NCBI GenBank assembly: GCA_052387095.1
Contig: JBQTJN010000024.1
Coordinates: 1-6,374 of the forward strand
DNA: 6,374 nt
Reading direction: 5' to 3'
Source: JBQTJN01 sp052387095
Lineage (GTDB): Bacteria; Pseudomonadota; Alphaproteobacteria; Micavibrionales; Micavibrionaceae
Shown: positions 1 through 6,359 of the stretch, piece by piece
How the letters are laid out: every line of letters begins with the position of its first letter
Numbering within the stretch: the stretch's first letter is position 1
Made by a program: the position numbers and the translations under genes
The notes under the pieces: generated by a model
Seen by the model: the letters and a program-made list of their open reading frames with translations, nothing else
The model's database searches: none
What the model was told of the DNA's origin: nothing

Positions 1-1
1 G

Positions 2-64
2 CTGGAAGTAGTACAGCCGCTGAAATTGACGTGTCACCCACAATACAATAAAGACCGGCTTTAA
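2..64 (+). CDS. possible 3' end of a convergent plus-strand gene (partial, unidentified)
   Basis: The frame starting at base 2 is open from the window edge for 20 codons and ends in TAA at 62-64. The predicted tail begins LEVVQPLKL and ends YNKDRL. If real, it is the C-terminus of a gene convergent with alaS, and its stop would overlap the alaS stop (61-63) by a few bases. I do not recognise the peptide. Twenty codons are too few to show coding, and both another plus frame (open to a stop at 49-51) and parts of the minus strand are also open here. I see no hairpin terminator in 1-60. Only sequence to the left of the window would settle this. Confidence 0.22.
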   Translation: MEVVQPLKLTCHPQYNKDRL

Positions 65-2736
65 ATCGCCCCAGCCACTTTTTTAATCGATTCGCCCGCC
101 GCCGCCACATCAGGCCCGCCCGCCTGCGCCATATCGGGCCGCCCGCCGCCGCCCCTGCCGCCTAAAGCCTCCGCACCGATTTTCACCAGCTCCACCGCGT
201 TAATGCGGCCCGTTAAGTCGCTCGTGACACCGACAGCGATCGAGGCCTTACCGTCATCGGTTGAAACCAGCGCAATCACGCCGGAGCCGATTTTTTTCTT
301 GAAATCATCGATCATGGGTTTGAGATCCTTCGCCGGCATATTCTCCAGCACCCGGCCGATGAATTTTACGCCGTTGATTTCCTGAATATCGGGCGCGGCG
401 CTGTCCTTGCCGCCGCCTCCACCGGTCGCCACCTTGCGACGCAGCTCCGAAACCTCGCGCTCCAGCGCCTTTTTGTCCTCGGCCAGAGATTTAACGCGGC
501 CCGCCGCTTCTGCCGGGGAGGTCTTGAGCATGTCTGCTATCTGCCGGAGGGTGGATTCCTGCGCCTCAAAATAACGCAGCGCATTTTCGCCGGTCAAAGC
601 CTCCAGCCTGCGCACACCCGCTGACAGCGCACTATCACCGATAATCTTCAGTAAACCGATCTCGCCGGTATGCTTCACATGCGTACCGCCGCACAGCTCA
701 ACCGAGAACGCCTTGTTGGCCCCCGCCGGCTTCGTGCCCATGGACACCACCCGCACCTCGTCGTCATATTTCTCCCCGAACAGCGCCATGGCCCCGCTCG
801 CCCGCGCATCGTCGATGCCCATAATACGGGTCGTAACCGGCGAATTGGCGCGAATCTCGTCATTGACGATCTGCTCGATTTTTGTCATTTCGTCGGCGCT
901 CAGCGCCTTGGAATGACTTATGTCGAATCGTGTACGCTGTTCGTCCTGCAGAGAACCCTTCTGTGTGACGTGATCGCCCAGAACTTTATGCAACGCTTCG
1001 TGCAGCAAGTGAGTTGCCGAATGATTCGCGCAGATAATTCCGCGACGGCGCGTATCAACACGCATCTCAACACTTTCACCTGTTTTAATTTTTCCCCTTT
1101 TGACCTTGCCAACATGAACAAATAACTTGCCGAGCAGTTTCTTGGTGTTGGTCACTAAAATTTCCGCTGTCGGCGTTACCAACACACCATGGTCCCCAAC
1201 CTGCCCACCCGACTCGCCATAAAACGGGGTCTGGTTGGTGACAATGCGCACTTCATCACCCGTTTTCGCTTCATCCGCTTTCTTACCTGCGACGACCAAA
1301 GCCCTGACCATGCCTTCGGCTTTCAGGGTTTCGTAGCCGAGAAATTCCGTGGGGCCTGTAGCCTCCAGGATTTCGAACCACAGCGTCTCGGTGGCCGCAT
1401 CGCCGGAGCCGGACCAGTTCTTGCGCGCCTCCGCCTTCTGTCTTTCCATGTTGGCTTCAAAAGAAGCCGTATCGACACTGATTCCCTTGGCTTTTAACGC
1501 ATCCTGCGTCAGGTCGAGGGGGAAGCCGAACGTGTCGTAAAGTTTGAACGCAACATCGCCAGGAAAGAGTTTCCCGCTACCCGCTTTCGCCGTTTCCTCA
1601 TCCAGGATCTTAAGGCCGCGCTCCAATGTGCGCTTGAATCTCTCTTCTTCGGATCTCAACGTCTCGCTCAGCAGACTTTCAGCGCGGCGCAACTCCGGAT
1701 AAGCATCGCCCATCTTGCCGAGCAGTGTCGGGATCAGCCGGTACATCCACGGCTCCTTATTTCCCCTTGGGGCACCCAGCAAATGAGCATGTCGCATGCC
1801 GCGCCGCATAATTCGCCGCACGACATAACCGCGCCCTTCGTTCGACGGCAGCACGCCATCGGCAATCAGGAAGCAGGCCGCGCGCAAATGGTCGGCGATC
1901 ACACGATGTGAAGGCGCAAACTCCCCGTCCGGGCTCACCCCCGTCAGGTCCGCAGAATGCAGGATGATGTCGCTCAGTAGGTCAATGCCGTAAACGCTGT
2001 CTTTACCTTGCAGGAGCATTGCCATGCGCTCCAACCCCATACCGGTATCGATCGAGGGCTTCGGCAAAGGCTTGCGGTTATAGCCGCCCTGACCGTCCGG
2101 TTCCTGCTCGAACTGCATGAAAACCAGATTCCAGAATTCGATAAAACGGTCGCCATCCTGATCGGCCGAACCTGGCGGCCCGCCAAAAACCTTGTCGCCC
2201 TGATCCAGGAAAACCTCCGAGCACGGTCCGCATGGGCCATGGTCGCCCATCATCCAGAAATTGTCGTTCGTGGAAATGCGGATGATTTTATCATCGGAAA
2301 ATCCGGCGATCTTCTTCCACAGCTTTGCCGCCTCGTCATCTTCTGAATACACAGTGACCAATAACTTATCCTTCGGCATCGCGAAGTTTTTCGTGATCAG
2401 CTCCCACGCCAGAGAAATCGCCTCTTCCTTGAAATAATCGCCGAAGGAAAAATTTCCCATCATCTCGAAGAAGGTATGATGCCGCGCCGTGTAGCCGACA
2501 TTCTCAAGGTCGTTATGCTTGCCGCCCGCACGTACGCATTTCTGCGCCGTCGCCGCACGCTTATAGGGGCGCGTTTCCGCGCCGGTGAAAACATTCTTGA
2601 ACTGCACCATGCCGGAATTGGCGAACATCAGCGTTGGGTCGTTCTGCGGCACCAGCGGCGAGGACGCGACAATCTCATGCCCATTTTTGGCAAAGAAATT
2701 CAGGAATTCGGAACGGATGTCATTGACCGTTTTCAT
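61..2736 (-). CDS. alaS: alanyl-tRNA synthetase
   Basis: This is a cytoplasmic class II aminoacyl-tRNA synthetase that activates alanine with ATP, charges tRNA-Ala and hydrolyses mischarged Ser- or Gly-tRNA-Ala. At 891 residues it has the usual full bacterial length. The catalytic domain opens with the class II region (about 11-47, including SSPLVPQNDPTL and NSGMVQFK), then HHTFFEMMGNFSFGDYFK (86-103), WMMGDHGPCGPCSE (161-174) and SIDTGMGLERMAMLLQG (228-244). The editing domain carries NHSATHLLH with His572 and His576, and CGGTH with Cys682 and His686; these four form the expected zinc-binding editing site. A charged, probably coiled-coil stretch (about 740-770) and a Gly5 run (772-776) lead to the C-Ala domain, with its usual glycine-rich GGRGGGGRPDMAQAGG (859-874). 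The ATG at 2736-2734 fits the conserved N-terminus (MKTVNDIRSEFLNFF); the ribosome site is weak (GAGAG, 4 bases upstream). Nothing is missing or broken. It is divergent from hisN. Confidence 0.98.
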   Translation of the reverse strand: MKTVNDIRSEFLNFFAKNGHEIVASSPLVPQNDPTLMFANSGMVQFKNVFTGAETRPYKRAATAQKCVRAGGKHNDLENVGYTARHHTFFEMMGNFSFGDYFKEEAISLAWELITKNFAMPKDKLLVTVYSEDDEAAKLWKKIAGFSDDKIIRISTNDNFWMMGDHGPCGPCSEVFLDQGDKVFGGPPGSADQDGDRFIEFWNLVFMQFEQEPDGQGGYNRKPLPKPSIDTGMGLERMAMLLQGKDSVYGIDLLSDIILHSADLTGVSPDGEFAPSHRVIADHLRAACFLIADGVLPSNEGRGYVVRRIMRRGMRHAHLLGAPRGNKEPWMYRLIPTLLGKMGDAYPELRRAESLLSETLRSEEERFKRTLERGLKILDEETAKAGSGKLFPGDVAFKLYDTFGFPLDLTQDALKAKGISVDTASFEANMERQKAEARKNWSGSGDAATETLWFEILEATGPTEFLGYETLKAEGMVRALVVAGKKADEAKTGDEVRIVTNQTPFYGESGGQVGDHGVLVTPTAEILVTNTKKLLGKLFVHVGKVKRGKIKTGESVEMRVDTRRRGIICANHSATHLLHEALHKVLGDHVTQKGSLQDEQRTRFDISHSKALSADEMTKIEQIVNDEIRANSPVTTRIMGIDDARASGAMALFGEKYDDEVRVVSMGTKPAGANKAFSVELCGGTHVKHTGEIGLLKIIGDSALSAGVRRLEALTGENALRYFEAQESTLRQIADMLKTSPAEAAGRVKSLAEDKKALEREVSELRRKVATGGGGGKDSAAPDIQEINGVKFIGRVLENMPAKDLKPMIDDFKKKIGSGVIALVSTDDGKASIAVGVTSDLTGRINAVELVKIGAEALGGRGGGGRPDMAQAGGPDVAAAGESIKKVAGAI

Positions 2737-2779
2737 GGTGCTCTCTATCGTCTTGTATAGTGAATCTCAGGAGCTATTT
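2737..2779. promoter_or_regulatory. 43-bp divergent intergenic region between alaS and hisN
   Basis: The two start codons face away from each other across 43 bp, so this gap and the flanking first codons must contain the signals for both genes. On the plus strand TATAGT (2756-2761) is one base from the TATAAT -10 consensus, and on the minus strand TATACA (2759-2754) overlaps it. Neither has a good -35 box at 16-18 bp; a TTGACC at 2723-2728 is about 27 bp from the plus-strand -10, too far. Either start would give a leader of only about 10-12 bases. This is a candidate region, not a mapped promoter. Confidence 0.35.
2768..2773 (+). promoter_or_regulatory. ribosome binding site that fixes the hisN start
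   Basis: CAGGAG lies 6 bases before the ATG at 2780. It is the best Shine-Dalgarno match near any hisN start. It selects this ATG over an in-frame upstream ATG at 2585 that lies inside alaS on the opposite strand. Confidence 0.8.
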
Positions 2780-3571
2780 ATGCAGGAATTCTTAAGCCTT
2801 GCCAACGCCCTTGCCGACGAGGCGGGCAAGATTGCCCGGAAATACTTCCGGCAAGGCTTCGAGGTCATTTCCAAGACCGACGAATCGCCCGTGACGGTTG
2901 CAGACCGCGCAATCGAACAGGTATTACGCGAAATCATTGAAAAGGAGCGTCCCGATGACGGCATTCTCGGTGAAGAGTTCGGACGCGTGGAAAGCCGGAA
3001 CGGCCTGACATGGGTATTGGATCCAATCGACGGCACCAAGTCTTTCGTCATCGGCCGCCCGACCTTCGGCACACTTATCGCCCTGTGCAAAGACGATAAG
3101 CCCTTTCTCGGGGTCATCGACCAGGCGATTTCCGGTGAACGCTGGATCGGTGTGAACGGCCAGAAAACCACCTTTAACGGTACGCCGGTGAAAACCCGTC
3201 CCTGCAAAAAACTTAAAGATGCCTGCATGGGCTCGACTACGCCCGCCATGTTTGTAAGAACAGGCGGTCCGGTCTATGAACGGTTCGACAGCGCCTGCAA
3301 AGGCGAGAAATGGGGGAGCGGCGCGAAAATGGTCGCCTGGGGCGGGGATTGTTATATGTACGGCCTTCTGGCCAGCGGTTTCATGGATCTGTGCATTGAG
3401 GCCAGCCTCTCGCCTTATGATTTTGCAGCGCTGGTGCCGGTGGTCGCAGGCGCGGGCGGAAAAATCTGCGACTGGGAGGGTAAGGATCTCACTCTGAAAT
3501 CGGACGGGCGCGTGGTCGCGATGGGCGATGCGGGACTTTGGGGAGAAGTAGCGGAACTTTTGAAATTATAA
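2780..3571 (+). CDS. hisN: histidinol-phosphatase, inositol monophosphatase family
   Basis: This is predicted to be a cytoplasmic, Mg2+-dependent phosphatase that removes phosphate from L-histidinol phosphate, the penultimate part of histidine synthesis. At 263 residues it has the normal family length. The metal and catalytic motifs are in order: SPVTVAD (36-42, Asp42), GEE (64-66), WVLDPIDGTKSF (78-89, Asp81 and Asp84) and SPYDFAALVPVVAGAGG (211-227, Asp214). The HisN branch is indicated by DGTKSF followed by PTFGTLIALC and LGVIDQAISGERWIG, and by YDFAALVPV where inositol monophosphatases usually have a WDxAA sequence. Specificity within this fold is hard to call, so a related sugar or inositol phosphate phosphatase remains possible. 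The start at 2780 is supported by CAGGAG and by the match to the family N-terminus. No other his gene is in the window. It diverges from alaS and is convergent with slt. Confidence 0.88.
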   Translation: MQEFLSLANALADEAGKIARKYFRQGFEVISKTDESPVTVADRAIEQVLREIIEKERPDDGILGEEFGRVESRNGLTWVLDPIDGTKSFVIGRPTFGTLIALCKDDKPFLGVIDQAISGERWIGVNGQKTTFNGTPVKTRPCKKLKDACMGSTTPAMFVRTGGPVYERFDSACKGEKWGSGAKMVAWGGDCYMYGLLASGFMDLCIEASLSPYDFAALVPVVAGAGGKICDWEGKDLTLKSDGRVVAMGDAGLWGEVAELLKL

Positions 3572-3575
3572 AACT

Positions 3576-3620
3576 GGATTGCCACGTCGGCATTTTATGC
3601 CTCCTCGCAATGACGTGGTT
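3576..3620. repeat. palindromic REP-like repeat between convergent genes; possible bidirectional terminator
   Basis: Almost the whole gap between the hisN and slt stops is one folded element. The left arm CCACGTC (3582-3588) continues directly into GGCAT (3589-3593). After a TTT loop, ATGCC (3597-3601) pairs with GGCAT, and GACGTGG (3612-3618) pairs with CCACGTC. This gives a 12-bp helix with a 10-base bulge on the 3' side. A competing pairing is ATTGC (3578-3582) with GCAAT (3607-3611). The plus-strand stem is followed by TTATTTCT, and the minus-strand stem is followed shortly by GTTTTAT, so it could end both transcripts. From memory, GGATTGCCACGTC and CTCGCAATGACG resemble dispersed palindromic repeats in alphaproteobacterial genomes. 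Copy number cannot be seen here. Confidence 0.6.
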
Positions 3621-3624
3621 ATTT

Positions 3625-5403
3625 CTAAAAGCGCATGGCCGTTTCGTAAGAGACCGTGGCCGGCGCTTCATAAACTGCAGGCGCGCCCTTCGCCATTGCA
3701 TCGAGCGAGTCCACACGGGATTGTTCACGCAATGAATACATCCAGTAATTCGTCAGGACTTTCTTCACATAAACGCGCGTCTCCGCGTAAGGGATTGTTT
3801 CAATGAAAAGAAGCGGATCGATGACTTCGCCCTGCTCCGCCTTCCAGCGCGCCAGCGTGCCGGGCCCGGCATTATACGCCACCAGCAATGATACCAGATC
3901 GCCCTTCACGTTTTTATTATCCAGCAGGTGTGTAAGATAAAGCTGTCCGAGTTCCAGATTGCTCTTCGGATCCTTGAGGCTGTATTTGTTTTTACCGGCC
4001 ATTGCGCTCGCCGTTCCAGGCATGATCTGCATCAGGCCAGTCGCGCCCTTGCTGCTTTTTGCATTCGGATTAAATCTGGATTCCTGACGCGCAATCGCGT
4101 GGATCAGCGCGGGATCGATCGTGTAGCCGCCATTCGGCACCACCGATGATTTCGTATAGGACTCTGCATCACCGCCGCCCAGACGCATGGCAAGCACCGG
4201 CAGACCGCGCTCCGCCGCAAATGCCATCAATGCATCGCGCACTTCAAGATCATCCTGGCCAATGCGTATGAGCTCGGCTTCGGCCAGTTGTGTCTGCCCC
4301 GCTACGCTGAGCGCCAGCGCGCGTCGGCCGGCCGGGATATCGGCTAGAATCTGGTAATATTTTTTATTGAAGTCCGGCACTGCCCAGTTGAAATCGAAAT
4401 CCTGTCCCAGCGCGGTTGTCGCAATCAGGCCGTAGAATGTGCGCGGATAGGCAGCTGCTTTCTTCTGAAAGTCCGAATAGCGACGATCACCGATTTCATT
4501 CATGGCGCGGCCTGCCCAGTAAGCGGAGCCTGCGGCCAGCGATTCGCCGGCATAAGGTGAATTGGCGGCGCTTTCGAAGTACTCCGCCGCTGCGCGGTAA
4601 TGACCCTTGCGCCACGCAGAGAGTCCCGCTACCCAGCCGGCCATCGGCACATCATCGCCCGAACGTTTCCAGCTGACGCGGGCAAGACCATAGGCGCGTT
4701 CGTAACGGCCGCTATAGAGCGCTGCCGCGGCAATCCTAGCCTGCAACTCGTCATACTCAACCTGGTCGAGCAAACCGCTGCCGGATTTTTTCTCAAGCAT
4801 CTTGACCGCCGCATCCACCTTCGAAGATGTCGCCAGCGTGGTTACCTGTTTCTGGAAAGCCCTGACCTCGGACTTTTTTGCGGGAGAGCGCTTTAGGCCG
4901 GACGCATAGACTTTCTGAACCGGGACTGTGGTGTGAACCTGTATCATCGGAACAAACACGGGCTTTTTGAGGTCGGTACCGGAGCCGGAAGGTTTGCGCT
5001 TCGACGCCAGCATATAAACCTTATCCGCTTCCGGATGATCGCCATAAAGATCGAGCCAGCTTTTCAGTTCGGTATAGTTCGTCTTGTAGTCCGGGTGCAT
5101 ATAGCGCTGATACAGGACATGCCCCATCAGTTCGCGCTCGCCCAGCTTTTCAATCAGGGCATCGGCTTGCGTCATCTTGCCGTCCTGTTGCAGGGCAAAG
5201 ATATTCTGGTATAGAGCCGCATCGGGGAAACTCAATACAGAGGCGGCAAGCTCGGGTGAGCGCGCGGCAACGCCGTGCAGCGACGTCGCGCCCACGTGCG
5301 GTGCCCACAGGCTCCACAGTCCTGATATTATAAGGACAGAGAAAAAGGTGGGCGCCGCGAGATTTTTGACAGGTTTTTTTATGTCTAATATTCTTTTCAA
5401 CAT
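3625..5403 (-). CDS. slt: soluble lytic murein transglycosylase (Slt70-like, GH23), secreted
   Basis: This is predicted to be a periplasmic enzyme that cleaves the MurNAc-GlcNAc bond of peptidoglycan with formation of 1,6-anhydroMurNAc, for wall turnover and remodelling. The 592-residue product starts with a basic segment (KRILDIKKPVKN), then a hydrophobic stretch (about 17-33) and VGA at 37-39, a plausible signal peptidase I site. Residues about 50-410 are helical and TPR-like, as in the superhelical U and L domains of Slt70. The catalytic domain at about 427-555 has IARQESRFNP with the general acid Glu441, GLMQIMPGTA (456-465), AYNAGPG (509-515) and IPYAETRVYVKKVLTNY (537-553). Length and order match the Slt70 group. 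The ATG at 5403 has no clear Shine-Dalgarno sequence, and no ATG, GTG or TTG lies upstream before the in-frame stop, so translation may be weak or coupled. The upstream glycosylase gene is on the same strand, 59 bp away. The stop abuts the palindromic repeat. Confidence 0.93.
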   Translation of the reverse strand: MLKRILDIKKPVKNLAAPTFFSVLIISGLWSLWAPHVGATSLHGVAARSPELAASVLSFPDAALYQNIFALQQDGKMTQADALIEKLGERELMGHVLYQRYMHPDYKTNYTELKSWLDLYGDHPEADKVYMLASKRKPSGSGTDLKKPVFVPMIQVHTTVPVQKVYASGLKRSPAKKSEVRAFQKQVTTLATSSKVDAAVKMLEKKSGSGLLDQVEYDELQARIAAAALYSGRYERAYGLARVSWKRSGDDVPMAGWVAGLSAWRKGHYRAAAEYFESAANSPYAGESLAAGSAYWAGRAMNEIGDRRYSDFQKKAAAYPRTFYGLIATTALGQDFDFNWAVPDFNKKYYQILADIPAGRRALALSVAGQTQLAEAELIRIGQDDLEVRDALMAFAAERGLPVLAMRLGGGDAESYTKSSVVPNGGYTIDPALIHAIARQESRFNPNAKSSKGATGLMQIMPGTASAMAGKNKYSLKDPKSNLELGQLYLTHLLDNKNVKGDLVSLLVAYNAGPGTLARWKAEQGEVIDPLLFIETIPYAETRVYVKKVLTNYWMYSLREQSRVDSLDAMAKGAPAVYEAPATVSYETAMRF

Positions 5404-5462
5404 GGCCGGTTTTTCTACGTGAAAAACATACGCCTGTCCAACCTGGAAAGTTTCTATAACGA

Positions 5463-6296
5463 TTACAGTATGTTACTTTTTTGTTTTATGGAAATAATAT
5501 CCGCCCAGGCCGCCTTTTTCTGGGAAGGAGTCCGGAGCAGGTAGGACGGGTGGTACATCACGATGGCGGGAATAGTTTCGCTTTGTGAAATAAATTCAGA
5601 TGTTTGCGGCTGGTAATCATGCCAGGTTTTCCGCAGCTTCGAGACGCTGTCGCTGCGTCCAAGAAGCGCCTGCGCCGCCACGCCGCCACACAAAATGAGC
5701 AGCTTTGGTTTCACCAGCTGAATATGACGCTCGATGAACGGCAGGCTGACCTCGATTTCTGCCGGGCTCGGCGTCCGGTTGCCGGGTGGCCGCCAGTTGA
5801 GAATATTGGATATATAAAGTGAGCGCGCCGGGTCGTTCTCCTGCCGATCAAGGCCGATGGTTTTGAAGATCCCGTCAAGCAGCCGTCCGCTGACACCGAC
5901 AAAGGGTTTCCCCAGACGATCCTCGTCGGCCCCCGGCGCCTCCCCGACCAGCATGATGGGAGCTTTCGGGTTTCCATCGGAAAACACCATGTTCGTCGCG
6001 GTTTTCTTGAGGCCGATCCCGTCAAAGGCCAGGATCGCCGCCCGCAAATCATCGAGGTTTTGCGCGGCCTGCGCCAACGCCAGTGCCTGCCCCCGCGCCT
6101 CGCTTTTCCCGAAAACAGGTGCAGGCACAGCAACACTTAAAGACGGCTTTCTCTCAACCGGGGAAATATTCGGCACGCTCTGTACGGCAACAGGCAGCCT
6201 GAAACGGTTGGTGGGTTCATTCTCGACGGCCTCATCGACACCGTTTTCGATATACCACGCAAGGGCTGCCAACATTTCTCTGGAAACTGCCGTCAT
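5463..6296 (-). CDS. uracil-DNA glycosylase, family 4-like, lacking the Fe-S cysteines
   Basis: This is predicted to excise uracil from DNA in the cytoplasm, starting base excision repair of deaminated cytosine. With the chosen start it has 277 residues. After a helical N-terminus (LAALAWYIENGVDEA) and a long variable linker (about 25-75) comes the catalytic domain. It contains motif A GEAPGADEDR (118-127), GKPFVGVSG (129-137), NILNWRPPGNRTP (164-176), LLILCGG (199-205) and motif B HPSYLLR (249-255). These are family 4 (thermostable UDGa-type) signatures. Oddly, Cys203 is the only cysteine: the usual cluster positions read Ile94 (FDGIGLK), Trp168 and Ser184 (EVSLPF), so no [4Fe-4S] cluster can be bound in the standard way. 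The reading frame continues up to an ATG at 6335, but those codons lie in a tandem repeat. The ATG at 6296 follows AAAAGGA and matches the typical N-terminus of relatives; the adjacent ATG at 6299 is almost equally possible. It may be co-transcribed with slt downstream. Confidence 0.9.
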   Translation of the reverse strand: MTAVSREMLAALAWYIENGVDEAVENEPTNRFRLPVAVQSVPNISPVERKPSLSVAVPAPVFGKSEARGQALALAQAAQNLDDLRAAILAFDGIGLKKTATNMVFSDGNPKAPIMLVGEAPGADEDRLGKPFVGVSGRLLDGIFKTIGLDRQENDPARSLYISNILNWRPPGNRTPSPAEIEVSLPFIERHIQLVKPKLLILCGGVAAQALLGRSDSVSKLRKTWHDYQPQTSEFISQSETIPAIVMYHPSYLLRTPSQKKAAWADIISIKQKSNIL

Positions 6297-6300
6297 CATA

Positions 6301-6307
6301 TCCTTTT
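6301..6307 (-). promoter_or_regulatory. ribosome binding site supporting the shorter glycosylase start
   Basis: On the minus strand AAAAGGA sits 4 bases before the ATG at 6296 and 1 base before the ATG at 6299. The spacing is short, but the longer alternatives at 6314 and 6335 have only CAGG touching the ATG, in both cases because they are copies of the same repeat. Confidence 0.5.
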
Positions 6308-6349
6308 CTCGCATCCTGACGAAAGTGCCTCGCATCCTGATAAAAGTCA
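6308..6349. repeat. two-copy 21-bp tandem repeat
   Basis: Unit 1 (6308-6328) and unit 2 (6329-6349) share an identical 12-bp core, CTCGCATCCTGA, followed by YRAAAGT. They agree at 17 of 21 positions. The 21-bp period is seven codons, so the frame upstream of the glycosylase reads MRGTFVR then MREKD; this keeps the frame open by chance and produces two misleading upstream ATGs. Confidence 0.8.
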
Positions 6350-6353
6350 GGAT
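6334..6353. repeat. short inverted repeat upstream of the glycosylase gene
   Basis: ATCCTGA (6334-6340) and TCAGGAT (6347-6353) form a perfect 7-bp stem around a 6-base loop. The same right arm, taken as GTCAGGAT (6346-6353), also pairs perfectly over 8 bp with ATCCTGAC in the first tandem unit (6313-6320). It could be a transcript hairpin, a protein-binding dyad or a decayed palindromic repeat. The sequence does not say which. Confidence 0.55.
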
Positions 6354-6359
6354 CCATAT

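Noticed and set aside
61..500. Glycine-rich low-complexity stretches in the alaS C-terminus
   Set aside because: The GGRGGGG run is a standard feature of the AlaRS C-Ala domain, and the Gly5 run before it is a plausible linker; not an insertion.
670..1125. 151-codon plus-strand open frame inside alaS
   Set aside because: It lies antisense to the conserved editing domain of alaS, has no recognisable domain and is rich in His, Arg and Cys in the way shadow frames of GC-rich genes are.
2008..2346. 112-codon plus-strand open frame inside alaS
   Set aside because: Antisense to the catalytic domain, with no recognisable motif; best read as a shadow frame.
2585..2779. 65-codon N-terminal extension of the hisN frame
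   Set aside because: It runs through alaS on the opposite strand, has no family similarity, and the ATG at 2780 has a good CAGGAG site and the expected N-terminus.
2767..3249. 160-codon minus-strand frame opposite hisN
   Set aside because: It lies fully antisense to the hisN catalytic motifs and has no recognisable family.
4600..5214. Plus-strand open frames opposite slt (4600-4896 and 4933-5214)
   Set aside because: Shadow frames of a clear 592-residue gene; no ribosome sites or motifs.
5711..6136. 141-codon minus-strand frame inside the glycosylase gene
   Set aside because: A second frame on the same strand as the glycosylase; arginine- and tryptophan-rich and out of frame with the conserved motifs.
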